Of a stretch of DNA of 64,000 nt, positions 9,737 through 18,616 are shown in pieces. Numbering within the stretch: the stretch's first letter is position 1; every line of letters begins with the position of its first letter. The DNA comes from Sphingopyxis macrogoltabida (GTDB taxonomy: Bacteria; Pseudomonadota; Alphaproteobacteria; Sphingomonadales; Sphingomonadaceae). A model generated the notes under the pieces. The model was given only the letters and a program-made list of their open reading frames with translations, ran no database searches and had not been told where the DNA came from. The stretch lies in assembly GCF_001314325.1 (NCBI RefSeq), contig NZ_CP009429.1, positions 124,501 through 188,500 on the forward strand, read 5' to 3'. Both the position numbers and the translations under genes were made by a program.

Positions 9737-11175
9737 TGCACAGGGCGTTCGACAGCGGCCGGTCGCTGTTGATCGGCGGCCGCTGGGAAGCGGCGGCGCA
9801 GACGATGGAGGTCATAAACCCGTGGTCGGGCGAGGCGCTCGGCGCGGTCGCCTGCGCCGATGCCGGCCATGTCGAGCGCGCGGTGGCGAGCGCGGTGCGC
9901 GGCGCCGAAGCGATGCGCGCGCTGGCGACGGGCGAACGCTCGCGCATCCTTCACGCCGCCGCGGCGGCGCTCGAGGGCGACGCCGAACGCTTCGCCGCCG
10001 CGATCACAGCCGAGACGGGCAAGCCGATCCGCAGCGCGCGGCGCGAGGTAGCGCGCGCGGTCAACACGCTGCGCCTGTCGGCCGAGGAAGCGGTGCGCCT
10101 CGCGGGCGAGACGATCGCCTTCGACAGCTTTCCCGGCGGCGAGGCGCGGTCCGGGCATTATGTCTATGAACCCGTCGGCGTCATTGCCGCGATCACCCCG
10201 TTCAACGATCCGCTCAACCTCGTTTGCCACAAGCTCGGCCCGGCCTTTGCGGCGGGCAATGCGGTGGTGCTGAAGCCCGCCGAGCAGGCGCCGCTCGTCG
10301 CGATCATGCTCGCGCGGCTGCTGCTCGCAGCGGGCCTGCCCGCCGAGGCGCTTTGCCTGCTCACCGGGCGCGGCGGCGATTTCGGCGACGCGCTGACCGC
10401 GCATCCCGACGTGGCGATGGTCAGCTTCACCGGCGGCGCGAAGGTCGGCGAGGCGATCTGCCGCGCGGCGGGGATCAAGCGGCTCGCGATGGAACTTGGC
10501 GGCAACGGCCCGGTGATCGTGATGGACGACGCCGATATCGAAAAGGCGGCGGCCGCCTGCGTATCGGGCGCGTTCGGCGCGGCGGGGCAGAATTGCATCG
10601 GGGTCCAGCGCATTTACGTTCATGACGCCGTCCATGACGCCTTTGCCGATGCGCTGGTCGCGGCGACCGCCGCGCTGCGCGTCGGCGATCCGACGGACGA
10701 CGAAACCGACATCGGCCCGATGATCGGCGGCGCCGAAGCCGAACGCATCCTAGCCTGGACCGAGGAAGCCGTCGCGCGCGGCGCGACGCTGCTGGCGGGC
10801 GGCGAGCGCGCCGGAACGCTGATGCGCCCGACCCTGCTCGCCGACGTCGCCGACGATGCGCGCGTCGCCTGCCACGAAGCGTTCGGGCCGGTGGTCAGCC
10901 TGTTCCGCTTTACCGATCTCGACGCCGCGATCGACGCCGCGAATCGCGCCGATTATGCGATCCACGCCGCGATCTTCACCGAATCGCTCCGCACCGCGCG
11001 GCGGGTTGCCGGCCGGCTGCGCGCCGCGGGGGTGATGATCAACGATTCGACCGACTACCGCCTCGACGCGATGCCGTTCGGCGGCGCGGGGCGGGGGAAT
11101 ATGGGGCGCGAGGGCGTGCGTTTCGCCGCGCGCGAAATGTCGCAGACGAAGGTAATATGCTTCCATGACGCCTGA
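9733..11175 (+). CDS. NAD(P)-dependent aldehyde dehydrogenase
   Basis: A 480-aa ALDH. The sequence shows the cofactor-binding AITPFNDPLN segment, the MELGGNGPVIV motif with catalytic Glu, and the catalytic Cys in GQNCIGVQRI near residue 287. It overlaps the upstream TPP-enzyme gene by 4 bases and the downstream kynureninase gene by 11 bases, so the three should be translationally coupled. A reasonable role is oxidation of the aldehyde released by the TPP enzyme. It is distinct from the second ALDH at 23463, which sits with the aminomuconate genes. The substrate is unknown. Confidence 0.9.
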   Translation: MMHRAFDSGRSLLIGGRWEAAAQTMEVINPWSGEALGAVACADAGHVERAVASAVRGAEAMRALATGERSRILHAAAAALEGDAERFAAAITAETGKPIRSARREVARAVNTLRLSAEEAVRLAGETIAFDSFPGGEARSGHYVYEPVGVIAAITPFNDPLNLVCHKLGPAFAAGNAVVLKPAEQAPLVAIMLARLLLAAGLPAEALCLLTGRGGDFGDALTAHPDVAMVSFTGGAKVGEAICRAAGIKRLAMELGGNGPVIVMDDADIEKAAAACVSGAFGAAGQNCIGVQRIYVHDAVHDAFADALVAATAALRVGDPTDDETDIGPMIGGAEAERILAWTEEAVARGATLLAGGERAGTLMRPTLLADVADDARVACHEAFGPVVSLFRFTDLDAAIDAANRADYAIHAAIFTESLRTARRVAGRLRAAGVMINDSTDYRLDAMPFGGAGRGNMGREGVRFAAREMSQTKVICFHDA

Positions 11176-12418
11176 TACAGCAACGCTCGACCGCGCCGCG
11201 TGCGAGGCGATGGATCGCGCCGACCCGCTCGCGCCGCTGCGCGACCGCTTCCACCTGCCCGAAGGGATGATCTATCTCGACGGCAATTCGCTCGGCGCGA
11301 TGCCGAAGGGGGCGGCGGCGCGCGCGCACGAGGTGGTGACGCGCGAATGGGGCACCGACCTGATCAAGAGCTGGAACAGCGCCGGCTGGTTCGACCTGCC
11401 GGTGCGGCTCGGCGACAAGCTCGCGCCGCTGGTCGGCGCGGCGCCGGGCGAAGTCGTGATCTGCGATTCGACGAGCCAGAATTTGTTCAAGGTGCTGTCG
11501 GCTGCGGTCGCGCTGCGCCCCGACCGCAGCGTACTGATCCTCGAAGGCAGCAATTTCCCGACCAACAATTATATCGCCGAGGGCGTCGCCGCGGCGACCG
11601 GCGGCCGCGTATCGGTGCGGCTCTGCGAAAAGGACGAGATCGCGGGGGCGATCGACGCGGACACGATCGCGGTCGCGATCACCCATGTCCATTACAAGTC
11701 GGGCCATGTCCACGACATGGCGGCGATCACCGCCCGCGCGCACGAAGCCGGCGCGCTCGCGATCTGGGACCTCTGCCACAGCGCCGGAGCGATGCCGGTC
11801 GACCTGGGTGGCGCGGGCGCCGATTTCGCGGTCGGCTGCACCTATAAATATCTGAACGGCGGCCCCGGCTCGCCCGCCTTCCTGTTCGCGGCCAAGCGCC
11901 ATCAGGGACAGGCGCTGCAACCGGTCACCGGCTGGTGGGGGCATGCCGCCCCCTTCGCGTTCGAGCCGGGATACCGGCCGCAGCACGACATCCGCCAGTT
12001 CCTCATCGGCACCCAGCCGATCGTGTCGATGGCGCTCGTCGAGACCGGGCTCGATATTCACCTCGCGGCCGACATGGGCGCGATCCGCGCCAAATCGATG
12101 GCGCTCACCGACCTCTTCATCCGCCTCGTCGAGGCGCGCTGCGCGGGGCACGGCTTCACGCTCGCCTCGCCGCGCGACGCGGCGGCGCGCGGCAGCCAGG
12201 TGTCCTTCGCGCATGCCGAGGGCTATCCGGTCATGCGCGCGCTGATCGCCGCCGGCGTGATCGGCGATTTCCGCGCCCCCGACACGGTGCGCTTCGGCTT
12301 CACGCCGCTTTATACCGGCTATGCCGATGTGTGGGACGCGGTCGACCGGCTCGTGAGCATCATGGACGGCGGCATCTGGAAATTGCCCGAGCATCAGGTC
12401 CGCGACGCGGTTACATAA
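11165..12418 (+). CDS. kynU: Kynureninase
   Basis: A 417-aa PLP enzyme of fold type I that hydrolyses kynurenine or 3-hydroxykynurenine to (3-hydroxy)anthranilate plus alanine. Diagnostic motifs are YLDGNSLGAMPKG near residue 40, WDLCHSAGAMPVD, the PLP-lysine motif CTYKYLNGGPG (Lys near residue 228) and the substrate-site FLIGTQPIVS. Length matches bacterial KynU. The start overlaps the upstream ALDH gene. Its product would feed the 3-hydroxyanthranilate dioxygenase encoded at 26157. Confidence 0.95.
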   Translation: MTPDTATLDRAACEAMDRADPLAPLRDRFHLPEGMIYLDGNSLGAMPKGAAARAHEVVTREWGTDLIKSWNSAGWFDLPVRLGDKLAPLVGAAPGEVVICDSTSQNLFKVLSAAVALRPDRSVLILEGSNFPTNNYIAEGVAAATGGRVSVRLCEKDEIAGAIDADTIAVAITHVHYKSGHVHDMAAITARAHEAGALAIWDLCHSAGAMPVDLGGAGADFAVGCTYKYLNGGPGSPAFLFAAKRHQGQALQPVTGWWGHAAPFAFEPGYRPQHDIRQFLIGTQPIVSMALVETGLDIHLAADMGAIRAKSMALTDLFIRLVEARCAGHGFTLASPRDAAARGSQVSFAHAEGYPVMRALIAAGVIGDFRAPDTVRFGFTPLYTGYADVWDAVDRLVSIMDGGIWKLPEHQVRDAVT

Positions 12419-12440
12419 GCGAGCGGCGAGGGGGACGATA

Positions 12441-13823
12441 ATGGACGAACAGGCGTATCTCGATCGCGAGGCGGGGCTCGAACGCGGGCTGACCAAGGCG
12501 CAGATCATCATGATCGGCCTCGGCGGCGCGATCGGCACCGGCCTGTTCATGGGGTCGGGCATCGCCATCGGCTATGCCGGGCCGGGCGTCCTCCTCAGTT
12601 ATCTGATCGCCGCGCTGGTCGCGGTGATCATGGTGTTCAGCCTCTCCGAAATGGCGGTCGTCCACCCGACCGCGGGCTCGTTCGGCACCTATGCCGAAAT
12701 CTACCTCGGCCCGATGATGGGCTTTATCGTGCGTTACACCTACTGGATCCAGCAGGTGCTGCTGATCGGCAGCGAGGCGGTCGCGGTCGGCATCTATATG
12801 CGCTGGTGGCTGCCCGATACGCCGGTGTGGATGTGGGCGCTCGGCAGCGCCGCGACGGTCGTCTGGGTCAACACCCGCGCGGTGCACAATTTCGGTTCGG
12901 TCGAATATTGGCTGACGGTGATCAAGGTGTCGGCGATCGTCGCGTTCATCGTCGTCGGCCTCAGCCGCATCTTCGGTATCGTCGGCGATCCCGTCGGGCT
13001 GCACAATGTGACCGGGCTGCCGGGCGGTTTCCTGCCCAACGGCTTCTCCGGCGTGTGGCTCGCGGTGCTGATGGCGCTCTTCTCGTTCATGGGGCTCGAA
13101 TTCGTCGTCGGCACCGCGAGCGAGGCGAAGGATCCGAAGACCGCGATTCCCGCCGCGCTGCGCACGATGGCGGGGCGCCTGTTCCTCTTCTACATCCTCG
13201 CGCTGTTCATCATCGTCGCCTTCCTGCCGTGGACGCAGTCGGGCGCGAAGGTCGTCACCGAAAGCCCGTTCGTGAAGATGTTCGCGAGCGCGGGCATTCC
13301 CTATGCGGCAGGGGTGATGAATTTCGTCGTCGCCTCGGCGGCGCTGTCGGCGATGAACACCAGCATCTATCTGGGCTCGCGCATGCTCTTCTCGCTCGCG
13401 CGCGGTGGCTATGCGCCGCGGACGCTCGGCGAACTCAATGCGCAGCATGTGCCGATGCGCGCGACGATCGTTACCGGCGTCGGCATCCTCGCCGCCGCGT
13501 CGGTGTCGATCCTGACCCCGCTCGCCTATAACTACCTCTTCGGCATCGTGCTGTTCGGCGGCCTCCTCGTGTGGAGCGCGATCCTCGTCAGCCACCTCCG
13601 CTTCCGCGCCCGGCACAAGGCAGCCGACCTGCCCGTCCGCATGCCCTTCTTCCCCTATGCGCAGCTATTGGGGCTGGCATTGCTCGCCGCGATCACGATC
13701 ACCATGGCGATCGACGCCGACTGGCAGGTCGCGGTGTTCGCCGGCGTGCCGTGGCTGGTCCTGATTACGACCGCCTATTTCGTCTGGCGGCGCGTGGCGC
13801 GGGGTTCGGCGGCTCAGGCCTGA
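12441..13823 (+). CDS. APC-superfamily amino acid permease
   Basis: A 460-aa inner-membrane transporter with about 12 hydrophobic segments. It has the N-terminal signature GLGGAIGTGLFMGSG near residue 30 and SFGTYAEIYLGP, typical of the AAT family (proline, aromatic or GABA permeases). GAGGGGG lies upstream of ATG 12441, 22 bases after the kynureninase stop, so it is in the same operon. Uptake of kynurenine, tryptophan or a related amino acid is the natural inference. Its 3' end overlaps the convergent LysR gene by 10 bases. Confidence 0.9.
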   Translation: MDEQAYLDREAGLERGLTKAQIIMIGLGGAIGTGLFMGSGIAIGYAGPGVLLSYLIAALVAVIMVFSLSEMAVVHPTAGSFGTYAEIYLGPMMGFIVRYTYWIQQVLLIGSEAVAVGIYMRWWLPDTPVWMWALGSAATVVWVNTRAVHNFGSVEYWLTVIKVSAIVAFIVVGLSRIFGIVGDPVGLHNVTGLPGGFLPNGFSGVWLAVLMALFSFMGLEFVVGTASEAKDPKTAIPAALRTMAGRLFLFYILALFIIVAFLPWTQSGAKVVTESPFVKMFASAGIPYAAGVMNFVVASAALSAMNTSIYLGSRMLFSLARGGYAPRTLGELNAQHVPMRATIVTGVGILAAASVSILTPLAYNYLFGIVLFGGLLVWSAILVSHLRFRARHKAADLPVRMPFFPYAQLLGLALLAAITITMAIDADWQVAVFAGVPWLVLITTAYFVWRRVARGSAAQA

Positions 13824-14767
13824 TCCTGCCCCAGCTCGGCGCGGATTTCGGCCGCGACCTCGCCGACCACGTCCATGAAATAGGCGGCGGCTGCCGACAG
13901 CTCGACATTGGCGTGCATCGTCGCGCCGATCCGCGAGCCCGCCCCCTCCAGCGTCACCGGCAAGGCGACCAGCCCGGCCTGGCTCAGCCCGACCTGATGC
14001 GGCATCGCGGCGAGCATGTCGGTGTTCATCAACAGCGCATGGTTGGTCAGGATCGACACCGATTCGATGACGTCGAGCGGCGGCTCCAGATCCTCGTGGC
14101 GAAAGGCCTGATCGATCTGGCGGCGGAGCGAGGTCTGGTTCGGCGGCATCACCCACGCCTGTTCGACCAGATCGGCGAGCGTCAGCGACGCGCGTTCGGT
14201 GAGCGGATGCCCCGCGCGGACCATGATCGACACGGTGTCGAGATAGAGCACCTCCTGCCGCAGCCCCTCGCGTTCGCGATATTCGGGCAGCCGTCCCAGC
14301 ACGACGTCGATGTCGCCGGTGCGCAGCCCGGGCATCAGCCGGTCGATCGTCCCCTCGGCGACCGTCACCGCGATCCCCGGCCGCCGCTCGCGCAGCCGCG
14401 CCAGCGCGCGCGGCAGCAGCGAGGTCGAGGCGGCGAGCAGCGTCCCGACATGGACGCGTCCCGACAGCCCTTCCTCGAGCGACTGGAGTTCCTCGCTTGC
14501 GTGGCGAAGCTGCGCAAGGATCAGCTTGGCATGCTTGATCATCACCTTGCCGAAATCGGTCGGCGTGACGCCGCGCGACGAGCGTTCGAAGAGCTGGACG
14601 CCGAGTGCGTCCTCGAGCTCCTTGATGCTTTTCGTCGCCGCCGGCTGCGCGATGTTGAGCGCCTGCGATCCCTTCAGCACCGTGCCTTCGTCGGCGATCG
14701 CCGTGAGCAGGCGAAGCTGGCGCAGCTTCAGCCGACTCAGCAGGAAATTCTCATGAAACTTCGGCAT
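13814..14767 (-). CDS. LysR-family transcriptional regulator
   Basis: A 317-aa regulator with an N-terminal winged helix-turn-helix (LRLLTAIADEGTVLKGSQAL ... LNIAQPAATKSIKELEDALG) and a C-terminal effector-binding domain. The ATG at 14767 is chosen because GGAG precedes it with 8-base spacing; an in-frame ATG 19 codons upstream has no such site. It is divergent from the ACMSD gene and convergent with the permease. This is the classical placement for a pathway activator responding to an aromatic intermediate. The inducer is unknown. Confidence 0.92.
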   Translation of the reverse strand: MPKFHENFLLSRLKLRQLRLLTAIADEGTVLKGSQALNIAQPAATKSIKELEDALGVQLFERSSRGVTPTDFGKVMIKHAKLILAQLRHASEELQSLEEGLSGRVHVGTLLAASTSLLPRALARLRERRPGIAVTVAEGTIDRLMPGLRTGDIDVVLGRLPEYREREGLRQEVLYLDTVSIMVRAGHPLTERASLTLADLVEQAWVMPPNQTSLRRQIDQAFRHEDLEPPLDVIESVSILTNHALLMNTDMLAAMPHQVGLSQAGLVALPVTLEGAGSRIGATMHANVELSAAAAYFMDVVGEVAAEIRAELGQDQA

Positions 14768-14929
14768 GATAGACTCTCCACCCCGTTCCCGACGGTTATA
14801 GCCATTTTGTAATAGCTGGGGCAAGTCTCTGGATTATTGTTGATAGCTGCGCCTCGTTACTCACCCTCATGGCCCGCGCGCATCTGCGACCCGCGGGATG
14901 ACCGACGGGACAGGGGTGCGGCGACGATC
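14768..14929. promoter_or_regulatory. LysR/ACMSD divergent control region
   Basis: It contains three ATAGC direct repeats at 14798, 14812 and 14843, the first within TATAGCC (14797-14803). The same heptamer occurs upstream of the TonB receptor at 2060, and TATAGCT occurs upstream of TauE at 17520. LysR proteins normally bind such regions between their own gene and the target. The assignment is inferred from position and repetition. Confidence 0.4.
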
Positions 14930-15946
14930 ATGACTGGAAATGGTGCGAAACAGGCGGCTGTGATCGATATGCACAGCCACTTCTTCCCGGCGATGGACGC
15001 CGCCTATCGCGCGCGGGCCGAGGCCGAGGGGCTGCCTTGGCTGCGCGACGGCGGCGACGGCACGGGCTTCATCATGCAGGGCGCGAAGGAGTTCCGCCCG
15101 GTCGACGACATCCTCTGGGACCCGGCGCGGCGCGTCGAGGCGCTCGACGAGCAGGGCATCGACCTCCAGATCGTCTGCGCGACGCCGATCATGTTCGGCT
15201 ACAGCCGCCCGGCGCAGCAGGCGCTCGAATGCGCCGAGCGCTTCAACGATGCCGCGCTCGAATTCTGCGCCCATGCGCCCGAGCGGATGAAGGCGCTTGC
15301 GCAAGTGCCGCTGCAGGATATCGACCTGTCGTGCCGCGAGGTCAGCCGGGCGATGGCCAGCGGCCACCTCGGCGTCCAGATCGGCAATCACATGGGGCTG
15401 CGCAATCTCGACGACGAAGGCATATTGACCTTCCTCACCCATTGCGCCGAGGTCGGCGCCGCGGTGCTCGTCCATCCATGGGACATGATGGCGCGCGAAC
15501 GCATGCCCAAATATATGCTCCCCTGGCTCGTCGCGATGCCCGCCGAGACGCAACTCTCGATCCTCTCGCTGATCCTGTCGGGTGCGTTCGACCGTCTGCC
15601 GAAGAACCTCCGCATCTGCTTCGGCCATGGCGGCGGCAGCTTTGCCTTCCTGCTCGGCCGCGTCGAAAATGCCTGGAAATACCGCGACATCGTCCGCGTC
15701 GACTGCCCCAATCCGCCGTCGACCTATGTCGACCGCTTCTTCGTCGATTCGGCGGTGTTCGACCCGCGCGCGCTGACCCTGCTGGTCGAGGTGATGGGCG
15801 AGGACCGCATCCTGCTCGGCTCCGACCACCCCTTTCCGCTCGGCGAGCAGGATATCGGGGCGCTGGTGCGCGACCATGACGGGCTGTCGGCGGCGCAGAA
15901 GGCGAAGATCCTCAGCGGCAATTCGCGGACCTTCCTGAATCTGTAG
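14930..15946 (+). CDS. nbaD: 2-amino-3-carboxymuconate-6-semialdehyde decarboxylase (ACMSD)
   Basis: A 338-aa amidohydrolase-fold enzyme, the usual ACMSD length. It removes CO2 from the unstable ring-cleavage product of 3-hydroxyanthranilate. Zinc ligands are visible: HSH at residues 15-17 (DMHSHFF), His in [10 protein letters not shown] and Asp in [11 protein letters not shown]. The catalytic His lies in [11 protein letters not shown]. The ATG at 14930 places the HxH motif where the family has it; the longer in-frame start adds an unrelated tail. It is divergent from the LysR gene and separate from the main operon that encodes the dioxygenase. Confidence 0.9.
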   Translation: MTGNGAKQAAVIDMHSHFFPAMDAAYRARAEAEGLPWLRDGGDGTGFIMQGAKEFRPVDDILWDPARRVEALDEQGIDLQIVCATPIMFGYSRPAQQALECAERFNDAALEFCAHAPERMKALAQVPLQDIDLSCREVSRAMASGHLGVQIGNHMGLRNLDDEGILTFLTHCAEVGAAVLVHPWDMMARERMPKYMLPWLVAMPAETQLSILSLILSGAFDRLPKNLRICFGHGGGSFAFLLGRVENAWKYRDIVRVDCPNPPSTYVDRFFVDSAVFDPRALTLLVEVMGEDRILLGSDHPFPLGEQDIGALVRDHDGLSAAQKAKILSGNSRTFLNL

Positions 15947-16000
15947 CTATCGCGAGTGTCGGCTTTTGGAGTGGGAAGCGGGCGTTCCATACCCAACCCT

Positions 16001-16079
16001 CGTCATTCCCGCGAAAGCGGGAACCCAGAGCGTGCGTCGATCTGCCCCACACTGGGTTCCCGCTTTCGCGGGAATGACG
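16001..16079. repeat. Inverted repeat, 28-bp arms (dispersed family)
   Basis: Arms at 16001-16028 and 16052-16079 are perfect complements built on ATTCCCGCGAAAGCGGGAA. A near-identical element lies at 58151-58221. It is a REP-like intergenic unit between the ACMSD gene and the bidirectional terminator that follows. Confidence 0.8.
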
Positions 16080-16130
16080 AAGTAAGGGACGTCCGCTTCC
16101 GGCTGAGACCCGCTGCTTCCCGAAAACCTA

Positions 16131-16166
16131 AAAAAGCCGCCGGAGCGTTCGCTCCGGCGGCTTTTC
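16131..16166. terminator. Bidirectional intrinsic terminator
   Basis: A 12-bp stem, GCCGCCGGAGCG (16136-16147) pairing with 16150-16161, is flanked by an A-run on the left and TTTT on the right. It can therefore stop both the plus-strand ACMSD transcript and the minus-strand VOC transcript. Confidence 0.9.
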
Positions 16167-16185
16167 ATATCGAGGACAACAAGCG

Positions 16186-16632
16186 TCACGCCGCCGGCGG
16201 CACACCCTTGAAGCTTTCGGTCCCGGCCCAGCCGCGTTCGGACACATCGACCATCACATTCTCCGGCCCCGCCATCTTGTATTCGGCGTTGTCCTTGGCG
16301 GGATTCTTGCCCAGCCCCTGCGCCAGGTTGACGTCGTGGCGCGGTGCATAGCCCGAATTTTCGAAGCGCTCGACGACCGCGTTGATGTCGTCGCACTGAA
16401 AGCCGATGTGGTGCAGCCCGGTATAACCCTCGGGGAACTCCATCCCCGCGGCGGGGCGGTTCTTGAAGCAGAGCAGCGCGATATTGATGTGGCCGTCGGT
16501 GACATAATAGCCGCGCGCGTTGCGGCTATCGATCTTGCCGGCGACGGTCCAGCCGAGGACGTCGGTGAAGAAGCCGACCGAATTGTCGGGGTCGGCGGAC
16601 GCGATCGCCACATGGCGGAGGCGGGTGGTCAT
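16186..16632 (-). CDS. VOC (glyoxalase/dioxygenase) family protein
   Basis: A 148-aa vicinal-oxygen-chelate protein with two beta-alpha-beta-beta-beta modules (RLRHVAIASADPDNSVGFF at the start; GLHHIGFQCDDINAVVERF in the second half). The candidate metal ligands are His near residue 6, His near 74 and Glu near 124 (GPENVMVDV). It is small for a ring-cleaving dioxygenase; glyoxalase-like isomerase or hydrolase roles are also possible. The gene lies 13 bases downstream of the aspartate-dehydrogenase-like gene in the same operon and ends before the terminator at 16131. Confidence 0.82.
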   Translation of the reverse strand: MTTRLRHVAIASADPDNSVGFFTDVLGWTVAGKIDSRNARGYYVTDGHINIALLCFKNRPAAGMEFPEGYTGLHHIGFQCDDINAVVERFENSGYAPRHDVNLAQGLGKNPAKDNAEYKMAGPENVMVDVSERGWAGTESFKGVPPAA

Positions 16633-16645
16633 TGGTGAGGCCTTT

Positions 16646-17449
16646 CTATGTTCCGATGCGAATGGGACTGACGAGGTCGTTCAACGCCGCGACGATGCTT
16701 TGCGCGGTGATCCGGCCGGTGCCGGGGTTCTCGACGGTGGGAATATTCTCGATCGACAGTTCGAAGCGCGCGCTGTCCGAATCGACAATGATGCGGTGCG
16801 TATTGCGTTCGAGCGCGGGGTCGGCCCAGATCTCGAGCTGCGTCCGCGCGGGGCCGATCCCCGCCATGCCGAGCGCCGCGGCGACGTTGACGTTGGCGGG
16901 AAAGGCGATCGCGCCTTCGAGCGCGCTGCCTTCGAAGATCTTCAGCGGTTCGGTCAGGCCGGTGAGGTCGATGTTGTTGCGCACGACATGCTCGGCCTTG
17001 ACCAGCGACTTCACCGGCTTGCGCGTCACCATCGTCACCGAATGGATCGTGCCGACCGCAGCGGCGCGCACCGCGTCGAGCCCGAGCAAGGCGCCGGTGG
17101 CGAGGACGATACGGCCGCCGTGCGCGCGCGCGATGTCGGTCGCCTCGGGCCATTGCATCAGCGCCGCGCCGCTCACCGTCACCAGCGTCTTGCCCGCGCT
17201 GAGCGTTGCGGTGGCGATGTCGCGGAACGCCGCGGTCGGCGCGCTGTCGACGATGACGTCGGACAGCGCGACGAGTTCGGCGGTATCGACGATCGGCACC
17301 GGCCTTTCGAGCGCGGCCATCGCGGCCGCCGCGCGGCCCCGGTCGCCGGCGGAAACCGCCGCCAGCGTCAGCGGCAGTTCGCTCGCTTCGATATGGCGCG
17401 CGACGACGCGGCCGATGGTGCCGAATCCGGCAATGCCCACTTTTGTCAT
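16646..17449 (-). CDS. L-aspartate dehydrogenase-like oxidoreductase (NadX/DUF108)
   Basis: A 267-aa protein with an N-terminal Rossmann fold (KVGIAGFGTIGRVVARH) and a C-terminal domain with the family's ALEGAIAFPANVNVAAALG and AARTQLEIWADP-like motifs. NadX members deaminate aspartate or reduce the imine using NAD(P). In aminomuconate or meta-cleavage clusters such enzymes may act on imine or amino-acid intermediates. It is the first gene of a two-gene minus-strand operon, divergent from the TauE gene. The physiological substrate is inferred. Confidence 0.82.
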   Translation of the reverse strand: MTKVGIAGFGTIGRVVARHIEASELPLTLAAVSAGDRGRAAAAMAALERPVPIVDTAELVALSDVIVDSAPTAAFRDIATATLSAGKTLVTVSGAALMQWPEATDIARAHGGRIVLATGALLGLDAVRAAAVGTIHSVTMVTRKPVKSLVKAEHVVRNNIDLTGLTEPLKIFEGSALEGAIAFPANVNVAAALGMAGIGPARTQLEIWADPALERNTHRIIVDSDSARFELSIENIPTVENPGTGRITAQSIVAALNDLVSPIRIGT

Positions 17450-17636
17450 GTCCGCCGCGCTACGGCGTCTTTCCTATATGGGAAAATAGTCTTTGGCGGC
17501 CCTTCTATCTGCAAATCGATATAGCTTGGGCTTTCGGATCGGATATATATTTTTGATTATATACAGGCGCTGTTTCTATCTTTGACGGCATATGCGACAC
17601 GCCGCACAAGTCGGGCTGACCTTTTGGGGGAAGTCG
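17450..17636. promoter_or_regulatory. Divergent promoter region (aspDH-like / TauE)
   Basis: This AT-rich 187-bp stretch includes TATAGCT at 17520-17526, a motif also present near the LysR gene and the TonB receptor. It also has a run of A/T around 17542-17563. It should contain the promoter of the long catabolic operon. GGGGGAAG precedes the TauE ATG at 17637. Confidence 0.45.
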
Positions 17637-18464
17637 ATGCCCGATGTGCTGAACGGAGAGATGCTGACGCTCGCGGCGATGATGCTGGTGACGGGCGCCG
17701 TCGGCGGCGTGATCGCCGGCATGCTCGGTGTCGGCGGCGGCATCGTCATCGTGCCGGTGCTCGACCTCGTCCTCGCCTCGTTCGGCATCGACGGCGATGT
17801 CCGCATGCACGTCACCGTCGCGACCTCGCTGGCGACGATCATTCCCACCGCCATCTCTTCCTCGCGCGCGCATGAAGCGAAGGGTGCGGTCGATCACGAT
17901 CAGCTCAAACACTGGGCCATTGCGATCTTCCTTGGCGCGATCGCCGGCGTCGTGCTGGCCAGCCGCGTGTCGGGCGATGTGCTGTCGGCGGTGTTCGGCA
18001 TCGTCGCGCTGCTCGTCGCGATCAAGATGCTGCTGCCGCTCGAAGGCAAACATATCGCCGACGCGGTCCCGGGCGGCGTGGCGGGGCAGGCCATTCCGTT
18101 CGCGATCGGCGGCATTTCCAGCATGATGGGGATCGGCGGCGGCACGCTCAGCGTCCCCGTGATGACCCTGTTCAACGTCCCCATCCACCGCGCCGTCGGC
18201 ACCGCGGCGCTGTTCGGCCTGCTGATCAGCGCCCCGGCGACGGTGGCTTTCATCATCGCCGGCTGGCATGTCGAAGACCTGCCGCCCGGCAGCCTCGGCT
18301 ATGTCAATCTGATCGGCCTCGCGATCATCGCGCCGGTGTCCTACCTCACCGCGCCGTGGGGCGCGCGCATCGCGCATGCCCTGTCGAAACGGCAGCTCAG
18401 CCTGCTGTTCGGCCTGTTCCTCACCATCGTCGCGGTGCGCATGCTGCTCCGGGCCTTCGGGTGA
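17637..18464 (+). CDS. TauE/SafE-family membrane transporter
   Basis: A 275-aa inner-membrane protein with about 8 hydrophobic helices and the duplicated family motif: GMLGVGGGIVIVPVL in the first half and SSMMGIGGGTLSVPVM in the second. These proteins export or import sulfite, sulfoacetate or small organic anions. ATG 17637 is preceded by GGGGGAAG; the in-frame upstream ATG at 17592 lacks this. It is the first gene of the long plus-strand operon. It may handle an organic anion of the pathway, which is an inference. Confidence 0.87.
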   Translation: MPDVLNGEMLTLAAMMLVTGAVGGVIAGMLGVGGGIVIVPVLDLVLASFGIDGDVRMHVTVATSLATIIPTAISSSRAHEAKGAVDHDQLKHWAIAIFLGAIAGVVLASRVSGDVLSAVFGIVALLVAIKMLLPLEGKHIADAVPGGVAGQAIPFAIGGISSMMGIGGGTLSVPVMTLFNVPIHRAVGTAALFGLLISAPATVAFIIAGWHVEDLPPGSLGYVNLIGLAIIAPVSYLTAPWGARIAHALSKRQLSLLFGLFLTIVAVRMLLRAFG

Positions 18465-18616
18465 GCCGCGATGCCGCCTCCTATAAGAAAATCGGCCCGC
18501 CCTATGCGCAACGCATATTGGATCGCCGCGCCGCGCTCGCGCAGATCGGGGGCGCCATGGCGCTCGGCTGCGCGGCCCCGGCGCTCGCCCGTCCCACTGC
18601 AAAGAAAGAGAGACGC

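Noticed and set aside
12441..13823. Permease as part of the LysR-controlled divergent unit
   Set aside because: It runs toward, and overlaps, the 3' end of the LysR gene and follows kynureninase by 22 bases, so it belongs to the kynU operon.
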